Positions 13,147-18,534 of a stretch of DNA of 20,779 bases are shown piece after piece (position 1 is the first letter of the stretch; every line of letters begins with the position of its first letter). The notes beneath the pieces were generated by a model that did no database searches, was not told the DNA's origin, and worked only from the letters and a program-made list of their open reading frames with translations. The DNA lies in IMG/VR virus record IMGVR_UViG_3300048813_000093, positions 1-20,779 of that record. The stretch is one strand, 5' to 3'. A program made the position numbers and the translations under genes. This DNA comes from a virus.

Positions 13147-13482
13147 GCCGGGGCAGGATCATCCGTGGCGGCGGGGATCGCATAACGCTGATCCTCGGCA
13201 GGGGGAACTGGCATTGCTGTCCCCGAAGAATACCGTGCGATAAACTTTTCGTAGGACTCCCTTCCCATGGGAGGACGGCTCCCTATATTGAAGGAGCGCG
13301 CCGCCATAGTTACGCGTCGCCCGGCTGGACAGAGTTGCAGCGATGCAGCATGTTGCTGCCGGCGACGCTGGCGGCTCGCGTCGCGCGCCGTCATTCCGCG
13401 TCGAAACTTCGGCGGAATTGACGCATTGCTAACCGATGTGTCTTACTTTGTCGCGCAGGAATGCCTGCGCGGGAGGAGAACC
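13147..13482. other. Non-coding stretch between the transposase and the next gene
   Basis: No gene with a good start is seen in these 336 bases; short frames on both strands have no ribosome binding site or family motif. It contains a 10-bp palindrome TCCCATGGGA (near 13263-13272) and an AAGGAG..GCCGCCAT stretch (about 13290-13306) that echoes the transposase start region. A candidate promoter for the next gene is TTGACG (13418-13423), 17 bases, TCTTAC (13441-13446), with a weak -10. The right end of the insertion element may lie here. Confidence 0.4.
13453..13470 (+). promoter_or_regulatory. Perfect 7-bp hairpin next to a ribosome binding site
   Basis: GCGCAGG-AATG-CCTGCGC is a perfect 7-bp stem with a 4-base loop. 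It ends one base before the GGGAGGAG ribosome binding site (13471-13477) of the gene at 13483. In the mRNA it could control ribosome access or stabilise the 5' end. Confidence 0.4.
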
Positions 13483-13803
13483 GTGACAACCATCAACATC
13501 CGTGTGATCGTCTTCCAAGAGGGGGACGCGTGGCTAGCTCAAGCCCTTGAGCACGACATCGGCGCCCAGGCGCCGACTCTGGACGCCCTGCAACACCGCC
13601 TCGCCCTCACGCTCGAAGCCGAGTTAGAGGAGAGCCTTCGCCGTACTGGAAAACCGTTTGGGGGGATCGCTCCTGCACCGGAACACTTTCAGAAGCAGTG
13701 GGTCACCGACGGAAAAAGCGAGCAGTTCCAGGCTTCTGGGTCAATCATCCCAAAAGCTAGCGGCTCGCCTCCAGTCCGGTACGAAATGCGTGTTGCTGCT
13801 TAA
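13483..13803 (+). CDS. HicB-like small bacterial protein, 106 aa
   Basis: It starts at GTG 13483 with GGGAGG 6-8 bases upstream; in-frame ATG starts further up lack a binding site. The N-terminal part (INIRVIVFQEGDAWLAQALE, then HDIGAQAPTLDALQHRLALT) has the strand-strand-helix layout of HicB-like or UPF0150-like proteins, followed by ELEESLRRTGKPFGGIAPAP, a block I associate with chromosomal genes of alphaproteobacteria. No HicA toxin is next to it, and there is no DNA-binding C-terminal domain. It looks bacterial rather than phage and may be cargo of the insertion element or of an earlier integration. Function unknown. Confidence 0.6.
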   Translation: MTTINIRVIVFQEGDAWLAQALEHDIGAQAPTLDALQHRLALTLEAELEESLRRTGKPFGGIAPAPEHFQKQWVTDGKSEQFQASGSIIPKASGSPPVRYEMRVAA

Positions 13804-13806
13804 TCG

Positions 13807-14100
13807 ATGAGCACCCCGTTTGGTGGTCACCCGACGTTTCTCCAATATCTGAATTGGACGATTTTGGTCGGGTGCACCACCAAACACGGGGTAGCTTACA
13901 CGGACGACGGCGGAGCAACCCGGCTACTCTTGATCGAAGCCCCCAATGGAAATTGGATGGCAGTGGTGGGTATGGCGGACAGCGAGAGGTTGCTTCCAAC
14001 AACGATCGCTCGCTTCGACCGCCGGCTCGGGATCGCATCTCCATTTTTCAAAATCGATGGAGATGACCCTCCCCAATTACGTTATATAATCATGAATTAG
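13807..14100 (+). CDS. Unknown protein paired with the HicB-like gene, 97 aa
   Basis: The ATG lies 3 bases after the previous stop, with no clear Shine-Dalgarno site, so coupling is likely. The sequence is alpha/beta: HPTFLQYLNWTILVGCTTKH, then DDGGATRLLLIEAPNGNWMA, ending LLPTTIARFDRRLGIASPFF. I do not recognise the family; the PTTI.R.DRRLG block looks conserved rather than random. It forms a two-gene unit with the HicB-like gene. Its TAG overlaps the stop of the convergent gene at 14097, which marks the boundary with the minus-strand cluster. Confidence 0.5.
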   Translation: MSTPFGGHPTFLQYLNWTILVGCTTKHGVAYTDDGGATRLLLIEAPNGNWMAVVGMADSERLLPTTIARFDRRLGIASPFFKIDGDDPPQLRYIIMN

Positions 14101-14321
14101 GCGGAGCGGCGCGGACCTATCCACGATAGGATGACGCCAACGCCGGAGCAGCGCCGGCATTCCGGATCCCAGTCCAGCCAACGATCGTGCCAACGCGGGA
14201 ATGGATTGTGCTCCCATCCCCTACCGCCGCAGCGCCGGCATTTCTCCAGGACGTGCTCGTCGGTCTCGATCGAGGTCGGCGCACGTTGCTCGGGGAGTGA
14301 GCCGAAGAGGCTGGCGTTCAT
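14097..14321 (-). CDS. Small zinc-finger protein with two DnaJ-type CxxCxGxG motifs, 74 aa
   Basis: CRRCGGRG and CRRCSGVG, about 25 residues apart, give four cysteines in the CxxCxGxG arrangement of one zinc site of the DnaJ central domain. No J domain is present, so this is not a chaperone in the usual sense. Such short stand-alone forms occur in phages and are of unknown role. It is the last gene of the minus-strand cluster and converges on the plus-strand gene with overlapping stops. Its start follows the 23-residue membrane peptide after 3 bases. Confidence 0.6.
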   Translation of the reverse strand: MNASLFGSLPEQRAPTSIETDEHVLEKCRRCGGRGWEHNPFPRWHDRWLDWDPECRRCSGVGVILSWIGPRRSA

Positions 14322-14324
14322 GGC

Positions 14325-14396
14325 TTATCCGACCCCCCGATCAGTCCAGCGCCCCCAGATCAGGACGCCGAGAAGAAAAACCGCCGCTATCGTCAT
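14325..14396 (-). CDS. 23-residue single-span membrane peptide next to the lysozyme
   Basis: The ATG at 14396 overlaps the lysozyme stop as ATGA. The peptide is MTIAAVFLLGVLIWGRWTDR plus GVG: one hydrophobic segment followed by a positive cap. The TAA lies 3 bases before the next gene. Position, coupling and hydrophobicity argue for a real lysis-associated peptide, but it is very short and could also be only a coupling leader. Confidence 0.4.
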   Translation of the reverse strand: MTIAAVFLLGVLIWGRWTDRGVG

Positions 14397-14887
14397 GGCG
14401 CAGCACCGAGAAACACGGCCTGCTCCTTCAGCCGCCGGTTCCGCAATCCCTCAACCTCGACAAGCTGATGCGTCACCGGGTCGTGGTCGTAGATCCAGTC
14501 CATGAAGTGTTCGGCGGCACCAGCATCGTCGCCTTGGTGGATAAGGTACAGGATGGTCGACCCTCGGAATGCCCCAAGGCCTTCATTGTAGCTGAAGCTG
14601 GCACAGGCGGCGATCTGCGCTTCTGTGACGGACCACGGTCCGGCACCAGGGCACAGCAGGCCGCGCACGCTTTTCACCACCGGCTGCAACTCGGACTCCA
14701 TCAGAGTCCGCGCCGTTGGCTCGTCGATCGGTGGCGTGTTGGCGGTCACCGGCTGGCCGTTGATGCGGATGGTGCCATAGCCGATGGTCCAGATGCCGGC
14801 GCTGTCCAGATACGGAGCACTGCGAAACCCTTCGCAGCCGCAGACCAGAGAGGTTGCCAGGGAATCTGCGGTCGGTGCGTCACTCAT
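14393..14887 (-). CDS. Endolysin, T4-type lysozyme (glycoside hydrolase family 24), 164 aa
   Basis: It hydrolyses the glycan strands of peptidoglycan to release phage. Catalytic residues E19, D28 and T34 in CEGFRSAPYLDSAGIWTIGY have exactly the spacing of the T4 lysozyme triad (E11, D20, T26). The rest fits the family: a central helix with ALxSFSYNEGLGAFRGST (as ACASFSYNEGLGAF) and a C-terminal GLRNRR motif. There is no signal peptide or anchor, so it needs a holin. The ATG at 14887 overlaps the stop of the zinc protein gene (ATGA). The length is normal for phage lysozymes. Confidence 0.93.
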   Translation of the reverse strand: MSDAPTADSLATSLVCGCEGFRSAPYLDSAGIWTIGYGTIRINGQPVTANTPPIDEPTARTLMESELQPVVKSVRGLLCPGAGPWSVTEAQIAACASFSYNEGLGAFRGSTILYLIHQGDDAGAAEHFMDWIYDHDPVTHQLVEVEGLRNRRLKEQAVFLGAAP

Positions 14888-15093
14888 GAATCAAGCCTTT
14901 CGCGCTTTGCTGCCGCGCCGCCGGCCAGCGGCTTCGGTCCCTTCGGTGGCTCGACGGCTACGCCTTCTGCTGAAGGGCGGCGCTTGCCGCCGCGACCTAG
15001 GCTTACTCTCGGCCCGGCCACCCACGGCTTCTTCCTCCCGCATTCAAAGCAGATCGGCTCGGCGATGAGTTGCGGGCAGCGGGTGCAGGTCAA
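14884..15093 (-). CDS. Small zinc-binding protein upstream of the lysozyme, 69 aa, TTG start
   Basis: The best start is TTG at 15093, overlapping the TGA of the preceding gene; its own TGA overlaps the lysozyme ATG, so both ends show the coupling used in this cluster. CTRCPQLIAEPICFECG gives two Cys pairs (CxxC..CxxC), a compact zinc ribbon. The remainder is Lys/Arg/Pro/Gly-rich and disordered. There is no family match. The TTG start is inferred from overlaps rather than from a binding site. Confidence 0.5.
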   Translation of the reverse strand: MTCTRCPQLIAEPICFECGRKKPWVAGPRVSLGRGGKRRPSAEGVAVEPPKGPKPLAGGAAAKRERLDS

Positions 15094-15290
15094 TCTTTTG
15101 CGTCCATCGCCATCTTCTTCGGGTCGATGTGACCCTTCATGGCAGCCCAATATCTCCGCATGTTTGCACCAGCGCAAGGATCGCAGCAATCGCAGCGGTA
15201 GCCCTTCGGCGGCGTGTGAAAGTCGGCCTTCGGTCTGAAAGCCTTGCAGACTGAGCACCACTTGGTTCCGGCAGGGGGTTCCTTCTTCAT
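15090..15290 (-). CDS. Small zinc-binding phage protein, 66 aa
   Basis: It starts at ATG 15290, overlapping the HNH gene stop (ATGA); an ATG at 15302 is also in frame. WCSVCKAFRPKADFHTPPKG, then YRCDCCDPCAG, is the pattern of small phage zinc-finger proteins in which two CxxC pairs sit about 20 residues apart (CxxC....F.........CxxCxxC). The C-terminus is short and basic. It is probably a nucleic-acid or HNH-type relic binding module; no catalytic His is present. Confidence 0.6.
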   Translation of the reverse strand: MKKEPPAGTKWCSVCKAFRPKADFHTPPKGYRCDCCDPCAGANMRRYWAAMKGHIDPKKMAMDAKD

Positions 15291-15736
15291 GAGCGCGGCC
15301 ATACATCAGCCAGCGTGGCGAAGCCAGTGCGCGGCGGCCCATACTTAGCTGGCTCGCCAGCGGGGATGAACTTCGGTGGCGGTTCTGCTTTTACCTGTAA
15401 TGAGTGCAGCCCCCATTTTGAGGCGATGCCAATTTCAGACATCGCTGATTTTGGTTTTGCAACGGCCCTGACGCAAGCGACCGCCCCCCAGCAGTGACCA
15501 CACATCCCACGAAGAGCATTGCAATGGGCGCACATGATCTTGTGCATGATCGTCCCATCTGGATAGGTGTAACGGCGCGTCCTGGGCAGGATGTGGTCGC
15601 GCGTCGCCGATCGCTTGGTGTTGCCGGCCGGCTCCATTGGATCGCCGCACTGCGGGCATAGGACTTGCTCCCCGCTCGCTTTGGCGAGGTCGAAGAGAAG
15701 CTCCTTAGACTTCCGGAAGCCAGTCGTTGCGCTCAT
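15287..15736 (-). CDS. HNH endonuclease-like protein, 149 aa
   Basis: An HNH fold with zinc pairs: LCPQCGDPM (C27/C30), the catalytic strand SATRDHILPRTR in which DH is the metal-binding pair, then KIMCAHCNALRGMC (second pair plus the HNH Asn). A basic N-terminus precedes it. About 60 residues after the domain are of unknown fold. It may be a homing or packaging-related nuclease; HNH proteins near terminase assist packaging, but no terminase is in view. It lies 34 bases downstream of the 156-aa gene. Confidence 0.7.
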   Translation of the reverse strand: MSATTGFRKSKELLFDLAKASGEQVLCPQCGDPMEPAGNTKRSATRDHILPRTRRYTYPDGTIMHKIMCAHCNALRGMCGHCWGAVACVRAVAKPKSAMSEIGIASKWGLHSLQVKAEPPPKFIPAGEPAKYGPPRTGFATLADVWPRS

Positions 15737-15770
15737 GGGCTGCCTTCATGAAGAGGCGGACGATTCCGCG

Positions 15771-16241
15771 TCAAGCGGTTCCCGGCCAACCTTTCCAGAA
15801 CGGGTTAGGGCAGATACGGCCCTTCTGATATCCATCAGGACCGCAGTTGCAATAGTCAGGACCGCAGTGCGTATAATTCTCGTCTCTAGAGGTCAACGCC
15901 ACCAGATCATCGATCGAATGACCGTCCACGAACGCCTTGAGCCGCCGCCCTTCCGCCGTCAGCCATGCGTAGCGGGGCGACGTGCCGTATTCCAGGACAT
16001 CGACCGGGAACCGGCACAGGGCGTTGATGAGCAGCCACGCCACCGTCGGCGTTAGACCAGCCTCTAGCACCTGATAATCATAGCCGCCTTCCGCCGGAAC
16101 GAGGGCGAAGAACTCCTTCAGGGCCGTCAGCGTGTGTGGCTCGCCTGTGCCGTAGCCGAAGCCGAACGCCCAACTTTCCCAGTCGGTGAAGTGCTCGTCC
16201 TCGGTTTTGCGGTAACTGCCGTCTGCCAGTCGCTCGGACAT
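15771..16241 (-). CDS. Unknown phage protein with Cys-rich C-terminus, 156 aa
   Basis: The ATG at 16241 overlaps the previous TGA by one base (TGATG). The sequence shows an acidic start with DWESWAFGFGYGTGEPHTLT, a helical middle (VAWLLINALCRFPVDVLEYG) and a C-terminal THCGPDYCNCGPDGYQKGRI with three cysteines. I do not recognise it. It could be a small regulatory or nuclease-inhibitor type protein, but nothing in the sequence shows this. Confidence 0.5.
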   Translation of the reverse strand: MSERLADGSYRKTEDEHFTDWESWAFGFGYGTGEPHTLTALKEFFALVPAEGGYDYQVLEAGLTPTVAWLLINALCRFPVDVLEYGTSPRYAWLTAEGRRLKAFVDGHSIDDLVALTSRDENYTHCGPDYCNCGPDGYQKGRICPNPFWKGWPGTA

Positions 16242-16423
16242 CAGCCGTCCCCGAATAGCGCTGGAAGGGCGAAGCGCACGAAACCTTCGGCAGAATCCCA
16301 GAAAACGCCGAACTCGCCATCGGTGCCACTCATCAGGTCGGCAACCATGTGCCGGTCGATGTGCGGCGGGATGACTTTGCCGGGGCGGTTCTTCAGCCGT
16401 TCGGCCCGCACTTCCTCTGCCAC
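16241..16423 (-). CDS. Small unknown phage protein, about 60 aa, start uncertain
   Basis: The frame ends in a TGATG overlap with the next gene, which supports it. I placed the start at GTG 16423; GTGs at 16447 and 16489 are also possible, and none has a strong ribosome binding site. The product has a basic front (AERLKNRPGKVIPPHIDRHM) and a compact end (GEFGVFWDSAEGFVRFALPA). It overlaps the end of the shortened phosphatase gene by about 30 bases. No family is recognised. Confidence 0.4.
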   Translation of the reverse strand: MAEEVRAERLKNRPGKVIPPHIDRHMVADLMSGTDGEFGVFWDSAEGFVRFALPALFGDG

Positions 16424-16668
16424 ACTGCACAGTGCTTCTTCAGCCACTCCACTGTGGTCGGCCGCTCCTGCTCGCCGCGGCCACTGCACAAGATGATCCG
16501 GTGCGCGAGCATTGGGAGCGACCGCACCAGCACAGCGACCGGCTCGACCACCTTATCTAGATGGGCAAGCTTCTGGAATGCCGGCCAATTCTTTGGTTTA
16601 GAGGCGACGAGGTGCCGACGGTGGCTGATGTCGGCCAATGTGCCATCGAGATCGACCACGATATCCAT
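16393..16668 (-). CDS. Shortened HAD-family phosphatase (polynucleotide kinase 3'-phosphatase type), 91 aa
   Basis: The ATG at 16668 has AGGAG 7 bases upstream. Motif I is VVDLDGTLAD (nucleophile D6, D8), followed by the cap-like HRRHLV...KPKNWPAF seen in phage polynucleotide 3'-phosphatase domains. Motif II is ILCSGRGE (S62, G63, R64). Family members are about 140-160 residues and continue to a Lys and a final DD that bind magnesium. Here the frame ends after EWLKKHCAVWQRK, so motifs III and IV are missing. The other frames downstream do not restore them. It is either decayed or a half-domain. Confidence 0.6.
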   Translation of the reverse strand: MDIVVDLDGTLADISHRRHLVASKPKNWPAFQKLAHLDKVVEPVAVLVRSLPMLAHRIILCSGRGEQERPTTVEWLKKHCAVWQRKCGPNG

Positions 16669-16724
16669 TGCGATTCTCCTGCCAGTTTATTGCGGCAGCG
16701 GCAGTGGATGTCAACGGGGGAGGG

Positions 16725-16801
16725 TGGTTGCGGAAGTCCGATTCGAACGGACGGCCTCCAGCTTATGAGGCTGGCGAGCTACCGGGCTGCTCCATTCCGC
16801 A
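16725..16801 (-). tRNA. tRNA-Met (CAT), initiator-like body, CCA encoded
   Basis: All four arms fold perfectly. The acceptor TGCGGAA pairs with TTCCGCA, with A73 and encoded CCA. The D stem is GAGC/GCTC with loop AGCCCGGTA, the anticodon stem CCAGC/GCTGG with loop CTCATAA (anticodon CAT, 16767-16765), the variable loop AGGCC, and the T arm GTCCG-TTCGAAT-CGGAC. Length is 77. The D arm and variable loop are those of bacterial initiator tRNA (A11:U24), and the 1:72 pair is a weak U:A, but the three G:C pairs of the anticodon stem needed for P-site entry are absent. A lysidine-modified tRNA-Ile is an alternative reading of CAT. Confidence 0.93.
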
Positions 16802-16812
16802 CCAGTGCTGTC

Positions 16813-17025
16813 CTATGAAGGCGTCGCCTCTGGCTTGTCAAGCGCCGCGTTCGCCTCGGCTTTGCCGATCAATTCGAGAATCCGCATAGCCTGATCGCGA
16901 CGGATCGCGAACCCGCCGCCCTCACAGACCGGGATGCTGCGGATCACGAGACCCCTGAGCATCACCCAGTCCGGCATCGCCGAATGATAGCGCGGCTCAA
17001 CGCCGGCAAGCGGATCGTCGGTCAT
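16813..17025 (-). CDS. Small phage protein of unknown function, 70 aa
   Basis: It starts at ATG 17025, which overlaps the Dam-family methylase stop (ATGA); the longer frame starting at 17151 would lie inside that gene. The sequence is an acidic start, then MPDWVMLRGLVIRSIPVCEG, then a C-terminal helix with RRDQAMRILELIGKAEANAA. No domain is recognised. It is likely co-translated with the methylase and lies just upstream of the tRNA. Confidence 0.55.
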   Translation of the reverse strand: MTDDPLAGVEPRYHSAMPDWVMLRGLVIRSIPVCEGGGFAIRRDQAMRILELIGKAEANAALDKPEATPS

Positions 17026-17546
17026 CGTTCGCCCTCCGCCTGGGCGAACAGCGGGGCGTCTCGACGCAGGTGGACGAAGAAGCCGGACAAGCCGCAGTTC
17101 TCCAGAAGTTCGGCATCCTCGCGGCCATAAGCAATGAGCGCGATCGGGCAACCGCTGTTCGCCTTGGCGCGCGAGCCATCCTGATAATGGAAGTGTGGCC
17201 GTCCTTGCAGGAACAGGACCGCCGCAGCATGCCGCCAGACCCAGTTGAACCAGATTGCCGTTTCTGTCCTAGCGGCTAGAAGCGCGGTGCCGTGGTTGTG
17301 GCTGGCCATCATCGCCATAAAGCCATTCAGCAACGGAAGCGGACCGAAGGGCGGGTTGAGCCAGACACGGCCGTACCAGGATCGGATCAGCCCGTAAGGC
17401 TCAACGATATGGCTGGCAGCAGTCGACCACGGTCTCGGCAGCGGACAGGCACACGGATCGAGGTCGAACGGGCCTAACGCATCGATGATCGCTGGCGGTG
17501 TCAGCCAAACGACCGACTTCGCCGCCGCCGACTGATGCGATCCCAT
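17022..17546 (-). CDS. Phage Dam-family adenine methyltransferase-like protein, 174 aa
   Basis: Motifs typical of the phage N6-adenine methyltransferase family are present: the GSHQSAAAKSVVWLTPPAII start (W14-TPP), FDLDPCA near residues 27-33, WLNPPFG with the catalytic N64-P65-P66-F67, and HGTALLAARTET. The family methylates adenine in DNA, often to protect phage DNA from host restriction. The ATG at 17546 is chosen because family members begin just before this GSH; it has no good ribosome binding site, and a GTG at 17558 is an alternative. The gene follows the large methylase by 16 bases, so two adenine methylases are neighbours. Confidence 0.8.
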   Translation of the reverse strand: MGSHQSAAAKSVVWLTPPAIIDALGPFDLDPCACPLPRPWSTAASHIVEPYGLIRSWYGRVWLNPPFGPLPLLNGFMAMMASHNHGTALLAARTETAIWFNWVWRHAAAVLFLQGRPHFHYQDGSRAKANSGCPIALIAYGREDAELLENCGLSGFFVHLRRDAPLFAQAEGER

Positions 17547-17562
17547 CGACCGTGTCACTGGC

Positions 17563-18534
17563 TCACCCTGGTGCTGCAGCGAATAGCGGTGCGTCCGCTC
17601 CAGACACATGCGCAATCCGCCGGCGGCAATCCTCGGCTGACTGCGGATCCCGCTCGATCATGGTGCAGTTGAAGCCCTCCGCCATCGCGGCCATGCCGGT
17701 CGTGCCACTGCCGGCGAAGGGGTCGAGGATGTGGCAGCCCGGCGAACCGACCAGCCGCGCCAGATACCGAATAAGGTCGACCGGCTTGACGGTCGGGTGT
17801 TTCGAGCCGAGCCGGTCTGCAGCGTCAGCTTTGCTCGTGTAATGAAACCGCTTCGGCTCGCAATCCGATCCCCCAAGACCCGCGCTCGGAAGCGTGATGT
17901 CGAATGTGACAGCGACGGCAGAGCCACCGAATTTCGAGAGGCTTGCTGTAATCGTCGTGATGTCGGTCTGCTTTGGGGTTGCTGCACACTCCACAAGGTC
18001 GCTTTTCAGGGTAAGCCTTTGCGGCTGCAGCCCGCGCGAGAACCTTTGCGCGATATTGAGGGTCAGCCCTATAACGCTGTCGCATAGCGTCCTTAATTCG
18101 ACCGCCGATACGCTCGTAGAGGGTGCCCGGTAGCTTTGCCAGATCGCCGCCAATCCGGCTGTTGTTTGCTCCACTGCACTGCATAGAGCAGAAGCGGCGA
18201 GTTCGCTTTGCAGGTCGATAGCTGACCCCGCACCGCTCACATTGATAAATGCGTTCCATTCGTCCTCGCTGTAGGGGCATGATTTAAAGAAACGTGCTGC
18301 CGAACCGGCGTCGCCGCGGGGATCAGCGCCGCCAATTCGGGCGCGCATCCCGGAGAACGACACAGCGCCGCTAAAACCGTTCGCTGTCGGTTCGTTGCCT
18401 GTCACGCGGGCTTGCTGGCCCGGCGCATTCGGGAACGCCGCCAGGACTTCATCGCTGCCGGGATTCGGGAGTTTTGCGAACAGCGCCTTGAGATGCGGCG
18501 GCAACTTCGCCCATTCTTTTTCACCGATCTGCAT
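17563..18534 (-). CDS. C-terminal (AdoMet-binding) half of a split phage DNA adenine methyltransferase, 323 aa
   Basis: The half begins with the phage-methylase segment EWAKLPPHLKALFAKLPNPG, then SDEVLAAFPNA, and reaches DAGSAARFF at residues 75-83. A run of 146 extra residues follows, then FHYTSKADAADRLGSKHPTV and KPVDLIRYLARLV, then LDPFAGSGTTG (residues about 271-281), the AdoMet-binding FxGxG motif of beta-class methylases. In ordinary members ARFF and HYTSKAD are adjacent. The extra residues are the alternative-frame reading of the HNH gene 17825-18259. The ATG at 18534 has GGGAGGA 6 bases upstream, inside the end of the HNH gene 18521-19126. The DPPY half is separate (19113-20510). Confidence 0.75.
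   Translation of the reverse strand: MQIGEKEWAKLPPHLKALFAKLPNPGSDEVLAAFPNAPGQQARVTGNEPTANGFSGAVSFSGMRARIGGADPRGDAGSAARFFKSCPYSEDEWNAFINVSGAGSAIDLQSELAASALCSAVEQTTAGLAAIWQSYRAPSTSVSAVELRTLCDSVIGLTLNIAQRFSRGLQPQRLTLKSDLVECAATPKQTDITTITASLSKFGGSAVAVTFDITLPSAGLGGSDCEPKRFHYTSKADAADRLGSKHPTVKPVDLIRYLARLVGSPGCHILDPFAGSGTTGMAAMAEGFNCTMIERDPQSAEDCRRRIAHVSGADAPLFAAAPG
17825..18259 (-). CDS. HNH endonuclease nested in the C-terminal half of the methyltransferase, 144 aa
   Basis: Residues 7-28 are a zinc finger (YQCERCGVSYRPA, then RRFCSMQC), then a basic helical linker, then PCGVCSNPKADRHHDDYSKP and LEIRWLCRRCHIRHH at 88-122: two Cys pairs with the HH catalytic pair of phage HNH proteins. The ATG at 18259 has GAGGA just upstream; an ATG at 18280 is possible. 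It lies in the +2 frame relative to the methylase, and its last codons cover the methylase YTSKAD codons. The insert is about 438 bases, almost exactly the HNH gene, so there is no room for a self-splicing intron. Confidence 0.85.
   Translation of the reverse strand: MERIYQCERCGVSYRPAKRTRRFCSMQCSGANNSRIGGDLAKLPGTLYERIGGRIKDAMRQRYRADPQYRAKVLARAAAAKAYPEKRPCGVCSNPKADRHHDDYSKPLEIRWLCRRCHIRHHASERGSWGIGLRAEAVSLHEQS

Noticed and set aside
13143-13394. Minus-strand open frame (83 codons) after the transposase
   Set aside because: There is no ribosome binding site and no family motif, and it ends in the transposase stop region; kept only as part of the non-coding stretch.
13483-14100. HicAB-type toxin-antitoxin pair
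   Set aside because: The first gene has a HicB-like fold but no DNA-binding tail, and the second does not look like the small HicA double-stranded RNA-binding toxin with its catalytic histidine.
14201-15238. Plus-strand open frame (345 codons) across the lysozyme region
   Set aside because: It is antisense to a lysozyme with an exact catalytic triad and to several overlap-coupled small genes.
17825-18300. Group I or group II intron carrying the HNH gene in the methylase
   Set aside because: The insert is nearly the same length as the HNH coding sequence, so no space remains for a ribozyme, and splice-site geometry (U at the exon end, G at the intron end) does not fit a frame-correct junction.
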